Assembly: GCA_018822545.1 (NCBI GenBank)
Contig: JAHJKA010000009.1
Span: 1 to 64,000, forward strand
DNA length: 64,000 nucleotides
Source: Pseudomonadota bacterium
Lineage (GTDB): Bacteria; Desulfobacterota; Desulfobulbia; Desulfobulbales; SURF-16
Direction: 5' to 3'
Shown here piece after piece: positions 59,573 through 64,000 of this stretch (the first letter of the stretch is position 1; each line of letters starts with the position of its first letter). Below the pieces are notes generated by a model, which saw only the letters and a list, made by a program, of their open reading frames with translations, did not search any database and was not told where the DNA came from. The position numbers and the translations under genes are program-made.

Positions 59573-60562
59573 TCAGCGGTTAAACTTCTCCTCGCAGGAC
59601 AGGCGCAGCTCCTGTTCGGCATCGGTGAGCACCTGGCGGGCCTGCTCCACATCCTTTTTGATCTGGTCCACCAGTTCTCCCGGGCCGGAGAATTTTTTCT
59701 CATCACGCAGGAAGCGGAGCAGGTTGACCTTGATCGGCTTGCCGTAGATGTCCTCGTTAAAGTCAAAGATAAAGGTCTCTGCGGTGATGCAGGGTCCGCC
59801 TTCATTGTCAGCGGCGAAGGTGGGGTTGACGCCGATGTTCAGCACACCGCCGTAGCATTTGCCGCCATACACCACCTGGGTTACATAGACACCGTGGCGG
59901 GGACAGAGGTCTTCGCTTGAGATGTGGAGATTGGCAGTGGGGAAGCCGAGCTCGGCGCCGCCGCGCTGCTTGCCCATCTGGACCTCGCCCCGAATCTGGT
60001 AATAGCGGCCCTGAAGCTTGCGCACTGCCCGCATATTGCCCTCGCTTACCAGGCGTCTGATCTCGGTGCTTGAGGCAATGACATCCCCCACATGATAGGG
60101 CTCCACCACGGTGACCGGGAAACCTTTCAGCTTGCCCTGGTCTTTGAGGAAGGTGGTGTCGCCCTGTCTGCCCTTGCCAAAACAATAGTCATAGCCCACC
60201 ACCAGCTCCTCCATGCCTATTTTTTTAAGCAGGATTTCATCGACAAACTCCGAGGCCGGGGTGGTGGCGAATTTCTTGGTAAAAGGAATGATGATCAGCA
60301 CGTCAATGCCGGCATGCTCGATGAGTTCCCGTTTCTGGTCACAGGTGGAGATCAGTTTGATACCTGCTTCCGGCCTAACAACTTGCAGGGGGTGGGGGTT
60401 AAAGGTGATGGCCACGCTGGTGCCCTTATTTTTATAGGCCCGGCTCACCACCTCGCTGAACAGGTACTGGTGGCCGACATGAACTCCATCAAAGTTGCCG
60501 ATGGTAACGCACGGTTTGACAAAGGGTTCTTGTATGTCATCAAGATCTGTATAGATTAGCAT
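59573..60562 (-). CDS. ribF: Bifunctional riboflavin kinase/FAD synthetase RibF
   Basis: A 329-residue RibF converting riboflavin to FMN and FAD. The N-terminal FAD synthetase has VTIGNFDGVHVGHQYLF at about residues 20-36 (nucleotidyltransferase HxGH motif) and ITFNPHPLQV. The C-terminal flavokinase domain reads RYYQIRGEVQMGKQRGGAEL, GFPTANL and GVLNIGVNPTF, with ETFIFDFNEDIYG. I start at ATG 60562 (MLIYTDLDDIQEPFV), not at upstream in-frame codons. The ribosome site is weak. Convergent with argJ. Confidence 0.94.
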   Translation of the reverse strand: MLIYTDLDDIQEPFVKPCVTIGNFDGVHVGHQYLFSEVVSRAYKNKGTSVAITFNPHPLQVVRPEAGIKLISTCDQKRELIEHAGIDVLIIIPFTKKFATTPASEFVDEILLKKIGMEELVVGYDYCFGKGRQGDTTFLKDQGKLKGFPVTVVEPYHVGDVIASSTEIRRLVSEGNMRAVRKLQGRYYQIRGEVQMGKQRGGAELGFPTANLHISSEDLCPRHGVYVTQVVYGGKCYGGVLNIGVNPTFAADNEGGPCITAETFIFDFNEDIYGKPIKVNLLRFLRDEKKFSGPGELVDQIKKDVEQARQVLTDAEQELRLSCEEKFNR

Positions 60563-60845
60563 TGTTTTCTCAAAGGTTATGATTGCGGCCATCCAGTGGG
60601 GGAAGAGGGTTTTGCCCCGGAGCAAGATGAATTGTATGGCGTGCAGGACGTCATTATATTGTGGTTGTATCTTTAATGCACCATGCAAATCATCAAATTA
60701 AAGACCAGACAAAAACCTTGACAAGGTGGGGAGAAAGTCGGTACATTCGCTCCCATCGTACTCGTTGCTGGTTTATCTTTGAAAAGGCAGCGGGCAGGGT
60801 GAAAGACCTGGCCCCGTAACTCCCTGATGGGCGAACTTTCAACAT
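60563..60845. other. Spacer between ribF and tRNA-Leu
   Basis: Carries the promoter regions of ribF and the tRNA. Around 60757-60840 it is GC-rich with no gene. I see no strong promoter consensus. Confidence 0.35.
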
Positions 60846-60932
60846 GCCGAAGTGGTGGAATTGGTAGACACGCTAGGTTCAGGGTCTAGTGGGTGTAAGC
60901 CCGTGGAAGTTCGAGTCTTCTCTTCGGCACCA
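60846..60932 (+). tRNA. tRNA-Leu (anticodon CAG)
   Basis: An 87-base cloverleaf: acceptor GCCGAAG (60846-60852) pairs with CTTCGGC (60922-60928), discriminator A and encoded CCA at the 3' end. The D-loop holds TTGGTAGACA, the anticodon loop TTCAGGG gives CAG, the long variable arm is as in leucine tRNAs, and GTTCGAGTC forms the T-loop. It starts an isolated transcript ending at the adjacent terminator. Confidence 0.95.
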
Positions 60933-60945
60933 GTTACAAAATCAA

Positions 60946-60981
60946 GGACGTATAGCAGATTTGCTGTACGTCCTTTTTTTT
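60946..60981 (+). terminator. Terminator after tRNA-Leu
   Basis: GGACGTATAGCA-GATT-TGCTGTACGTCC (60946-60973), a 12-bp stem with one mismatch, then eight T. Confidence 0.92.
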
Positions 60982-61610
60982 TGGTTCATCGCGGAATCCA
61001 GTGGGCCTGGTATTTCATAACAGGCCCACTGTGTCATCCATGGGATGTGTTCCTTTTTGCTTGTCTAAAAGGAACCGCAAAAGGGAACCCCTCACTGCCC
61101 TGGTCTTGGGCACCACTCGCCTTCCACCGGGAAAAGGGAATTGCCCTTCGACAGGCTCAGGGTCCGACTTGTTCAAGGGGCCTGGGTCTACCACCTGAGT
61201 TTCCGTCAGCGCTCCTTGAGCCTGTTGAAGGGAGCTCGCTCAGGGCGGAATGGGGGAATAAAAAAAATCACAAGCTCCTTATCTCAGTGCCGCTCTCATC
61301 CGTGCTGAGCTTTTTTTTGCAGTGAGGGCTCGATGCCTTTTCTTGGCGTCCCCTGAACTGCATGATGTGCGGAATCTTGCTGTAAGAATGATTACCGTTG
61401 GCTGTCATCAGGTGAGGATATGCCCGCTTCACTTCTTGCTTTTGAGGCAACAATCCATCATGATATTGTGTCGGGAAAAAGAACCCCGGCCGGCCGCTAC
61501 CGTATGTCGGTCATGAGCTGACTGCGGCTTTAGCTTGGCGTAAGTAGTTTTCAAGTGGTGTCCAGCACGCCACTTGCTTCGTATGTTTTTTTTGGGAAGG
61601 GCGTGGAAAT
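60982..61610. other. Non-coding region with dispersed-repeat-like inverted repeats
   Basis: No supported gene between the tRNA and the kinase. Contains GTGGGCCTG / CAGGCCCAC (61001-61029) and the 61144-61231 repeat pair. The end of the region is the kinase 5' leader. Confidence 0.5.
61144..61231. repeat. CCTTCGACAGGCTCAGG-type inverted repeat
   Basis: CCCTTCGACAGGCTCAGG at 61144-61161 and CCTTGAGCCTGTTGAAGGG at 61213-61231 are near-perfect inverted copies. This motif is common as a dispersed element in many environmental genomes. Its function is unknown. Confidence 0.65.
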
Positions 61611-63971
61611 ATGGGGAGCGAACTGAGTAATAACGGCAACGGCGATAGGGGACATCTTTTTAGAAACGGGATCATTGCCTCCGGGGTAACCGTTGTGGTC
61701 ATGGTGGCCCTTTATTTTCTGGCTGATGCCTTTGTCATGCGGCAGGCCGAGAAGAATATTGAGAATCTGCTTCTTTCTCACAAGGGCATACATCATTATG
61801 TCCAGGAGGTCATGCATCCCGCCCTCTATAAGTATGAAGACGAAGGTGAGATCCCGGAGAGCTTTTATGCTCCGGAACTCTTTTCCTCGTCGTTCATCGT
61901 CCGCAATCAACATCAGTTCTATAATAAGGAGCGTGAACTGGCCGGGATTCCCACCCTCTATTATAAAATGGCGGCGATCAGTCCCCGCAATCCCGTGAAC
62001 ATGGCCGATGAACTGGAGGCCAAGCTCATCCGGATGTTCAATGACCAGAGGGATGTGAAGAAATACAGCGATGTTGTTGAAGTAGAGGGTAAGAAATATC
62101 TCTATGTGGCCTTGCCCTTTCTGGAAAATAATGAGGCGTGTTTGCGCTGTCACGGCCGGCGTGAGGATGCGCCTGTTCAGCTTCAGGAGCGTTATCCTGG
62201 CCAGGGCGGCTTCAACGAAAAGGTGGGGGACATCCGGGCGATTATATCCATCAGGGCGCCGCTGGAGCGCGAGTCGTGGACGGTGTTTATCATCGTTGTC
62301 GCCCTGTTTGCCGGTTTTCTGACTATCCTGAGTCTCTTTCTTTTTAACGACCGACTCAGAGGCCAGGTTGCGGTCCGAACCCGTTCCCTTGAAAAGGAGA
62401 TCGGCGAGCGTCTTTTGGCCGAAGAAAAGATCAAGGCGGCCTCTGAACGTTTCAACGCCGTCCTCGACAGCATTGACGCCCTCATCTACGTGGCGGATAT
62501 GGAGAGCTACGAGCTGCTCTTTGTCAACAAGTATGGCCGAGACACCTGGGGGGACATTGCCGGCAAAATCTGTTGGCAGACCTTGCAGTCCGGGCTGGAG
62601 GGTCCCTGTTCCTTCTGTACCAACAGTCGTCTTGTCGGTGAAGACGGAGCACCCACCGGCATTTATGTCTGGGAGTTTCAGAATCTGGTCAACCATCGGT
62701 GGTATGAGTGCCGTGATCAGGCGATACGCTGGATAGACGGCCGGATGGTGCGTCTGGAAATCGCCACGGATATCACGGCCCGGATAGACGCGGAACAGGA
62801 AAATCAGAAGCTGGAAGTTCAGCTTCGCCAGGCCCAGAAAATGGAGGCCATCGGCACCCTGGCCGGCGGTATCGCCCATGATTTCAATAATATCCTCACC
62901 CCCATCCTCGGCTATGCGGAACTGGTCCAGGAGGAGATGGCGCCGGGCAGCAAGGTCTGGAAGAACCAGGGCGAGATTATCAAGGCCGGCAACCGGGCCA
63001 AGGAACTGGTCAAACAGATCCTCGCCTTCAGTAGACAGCATGAACAACAACGCCTGCCTATCCAGATCCACCTGGTGGTGAAAGAGGCCTTGAAGCTCCT
63101 GCGGTCCTCCCTGCCCACCACCATTGAGATCAAGCAGAATATTGACAGCCAGTGTGGCTATATTCTGGCCGACCCGACCATGATTCATCAGGTGATGATG
63201 AATCTGTGCACCAATGCCTACCATGCCATGCGGGAAAAAGGCGGCACTCTGGCGGTAAGTCTTTCGGCTGCAAAGATCGGCCCTGACGACTATATCGACG
63301 AACTCCATCTGGAGGCCGGCGACTATCTGCGTCTTGAGGTGAGCGACACCGGCTGCGGGATGACGCCCCAGGTACGGGAGCGTATCTTCGAGCCCTATTT
63401 CACCACCCGCGCCCAGGGCGAGGGCAGTGGTATGGGCCTTTCCGTGGTGCATGGCATTGTCAGCGGTCTTGGCGGTCATATCACGGTTTACAGTGAACTG
63501 GACCAGGGCACGACCTTCCATGTCTATTTCCCCAAGTATGCTGAGCAGGGCAATGCCGTTTCTCCTGTGACGGCCCCCTCTGCAACGCCCACCGGCCATG
63601 AGCATATCCTGGTGGTGGATGATGAGCCGAGTGTTGTCGATGTTATTGACCAGTTTCTTTCACCCCTCGGCTATCAGGTGACCACCTTTGTCGATCCCCA
63701 GCGGGCCCTGGAGGTGTTCAAAACCACCCCGACAGCCTTTAATCTGGTCATTACCGATATGACCATGCCCCATATGAATGGTATGGATCTGGCTGGCAAG
63801 CTTCTGGCTGTCCGACCGGAATTGCCGATTATTCTCTGCACCGGCTTCAGCGAGATCATCAACGAGGAGAAGGTCCGGGCCATGGGCTTACGCCGGCTCG
63901 TCATGAAGCCGGTTCTTAAGAGTGAGATTGCCCAGGTGGTGCGCGAAGTGCTGGACGCACCCCCGGGCTAA
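61611..63971 (+). CDS. Heme-c (DUF3365/Tll0287-like) hybrid histidine kinase
   Basis: A 786-residue membrane kinase. TM1 ([20 protein letters not shown]) and TM2 (about 223-245, [20 protein letters not shown]) bound an extracytoplasmic Tll0287-like/DUF3365 domain with a CxxCH heme motif ([12 protein letters not shown]) at about residue 178. A PAS-like domain ([20 protein letters not shown]) contains CSFCTNSRL, then the phosphoacceptor box [20 protein letters not shown], HATPase ([30 protein letters not shown]) and a receiver domain ([28 protein letters not shown]) follow. It likely senses redox or a gas through covalent heme c. The gene is complete; 29 bases of window follow. Confidence 0.92.
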   Translation: MGSELSNNGNGDRGHLFRNGIIASGVTVVVMVALYFLADAFVMRQAEKNIENLLLSHKGIHHYVQEVMHPALYKYEDEGEIPESFYAPELFSSSFIVRNQHQFYNKERELAGIPTLYYKMAAISPRNPVNMADELEAKLIRMFNDQRDVKKYSDVVEVEGKKYLYVALPFLENNEACLRCHGRREDAPVQLQERYPGQGGFNEKVGDIRAIISIRAPLERESWTVFIIVVALFAGFLTILSLFLFNDRLRGQVAVRTRSLEKEIGERLLAEEKIKAASERFNAVLDSIDALIYVADMESYELLFVNKYGRDTWGDIAGKICWQTLQSGLEGPCSFCTNSRLVGEDGAPTGIYVWEFQNLVNHRWYECRDQAIRWIDGRMVRLEIATDITARIDAEQENQKLEVQLRQAQKMEAIGTLAGGIAHDFNNILTPILGYAELVQEEMAPGSKVWKNQGEIIKAGNRAKELVKQILAFSRQHEQQRLPIQIHLVVKEALKLLRSSLPTTIEIKQNIDSQCGYILADPTMIHQVMMNLCTNAYHAMREKGGTLAVSLSAAKIGPDDYIDELHLEAGDYLRLEVSDTGCGMTPQVRERIFEPYFTTRAQGEGSGMGLSVVHGIVSGLGGHITVYSELDQGTTFHVYFPKYAEQGNAVSPVTAPSATPTGHEHILVVDDEPSVVDVIDQFLSPLGYQVTTFVDPQRALEVFKTTPTAFNLVITDMTMPHMNGMDLAGKLLAVRPELPIILCTGFSEIINEEKVRAMGLRRLVMKPVLKSEIAQVVREVLDAPPG

Positions 63972-64000
63972 GAACGGCGGTGATGACGCAGGGGCCATTT

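Noticed and set aside
60852..61325. 157-codon plus-strand frame covering the tRNA
   Set aside because: Overlaps tRNA-Leu and its terminator, so it is not a credible gene.
61551..63605. Very long minus-strand open frame (684 codons)
   Set aside because: Antisense shadow of the heme-c hybrid kinase, with no domain content.
1..64000. CRISPR array, rRNA operon, intact prophage or toxin-antitoxin pair
   Set aside because: No regularly spaced short direct repeats outside genes, no rRNA sequence, no phage structural genes and no typical paired small genes were found.

Overview
The window looks like chromosomal DNA of a motile, flagellated, dissimilatory sulfur-metabolising member of the Desulfobacterota, most likely the Desulfobulbales. 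The basis is a reductive-type sulfite reductase set (dsrA, dsrB, dsrD), a homo-oligomeric-type ATP sulfurylase (sat), a DsrN/CobB-like amidase beside dsr, heme-c and CHASE-type hybrid kinases, a Desulfovibrio-type 7-Cys ferredoxin and a DVU0298-like HEAT protein. No 16S or other marker is present, so the assignment rests on gene content and is an inference.

Layout. 1-5.6 kb (minus): a nonulosonate (legionaminate-type) pathway, legB-legC-neuD-neuB, with neuB cut by the window edge, preceded by a Maf-type flagellin glycosyltransferase. 6.0-10.5 kb (plus): a sigma-28 promoter and fliC-fliD-fliS-fliT-like-flaG; the flagellin carries two blocks of a 45-bp repeat. 10.8-12.4 kb: sat, with its own promoter and terminator. 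12.5-25.2 kb: a REP-like palindrome, a winged-helix protein, aroB, an acidic repeat protein with an FGE-like C-terminal domain, a degenerate topoisomerase IA homologue, a flavodoxin-type reductase between two related inverted repeats, a TPR-methyltransferase, a secreted HhH-PLD nuclease-like protein and a persulfide/CoA-disulfide reductase with rhodanese. 25.4-27.8 kb: DUF302, an ACR3-like permease, a NifX-family protein and a DUF134 regulator.

28-35.3 kb: dsrABD with promoter and terminator, then a convergent three-gene cluster (TPR, HEAT, TPR) and a divergent cobB/dsrN. A repeated 3' element links the downstream regions of sat and dsrD. 35.4-37.8 kb: a cyclic-di-GMP-I riboswitch with a terminator, followed by cysC and a sulfotransferase, which suggests second-messenger control of PAPS synthesis and sulfation of an unknown product. 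38-43.4 kb: an IS110-like remnant, then a frameshifted TonB-dependent receptor, yfiR and a CHASE8-type hybrid histidine kinase. 43.5-45 kb: a decay zone with a broken glutaredoxin/ferredoxin-thioredoxin reductase gene, a small frameshifted gene, a PPOX-family protein and a 60-aa protein.

45.1-64 kb: a PAS-LuxR regulator, a P-type cation ATPase, a lipocalin lipoprotein, an Asp14-type ferredoxin, then mostly housekeeping genes: alr, argS, a SPOR protein, an ArgA-like acetyltransferase, secA, argJ and ribF, followed by tRNA-Leu(CAG) and a heme-c (DUF3365-like) hybrid kinase. A 142-bp palindromic MITE-like element lies between argJ and ribF. No CRISPR array, intact transposase, rRNA or prophage was seen. 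Database identity, expression and family membership could not be tested here; family names come from motif recognition.
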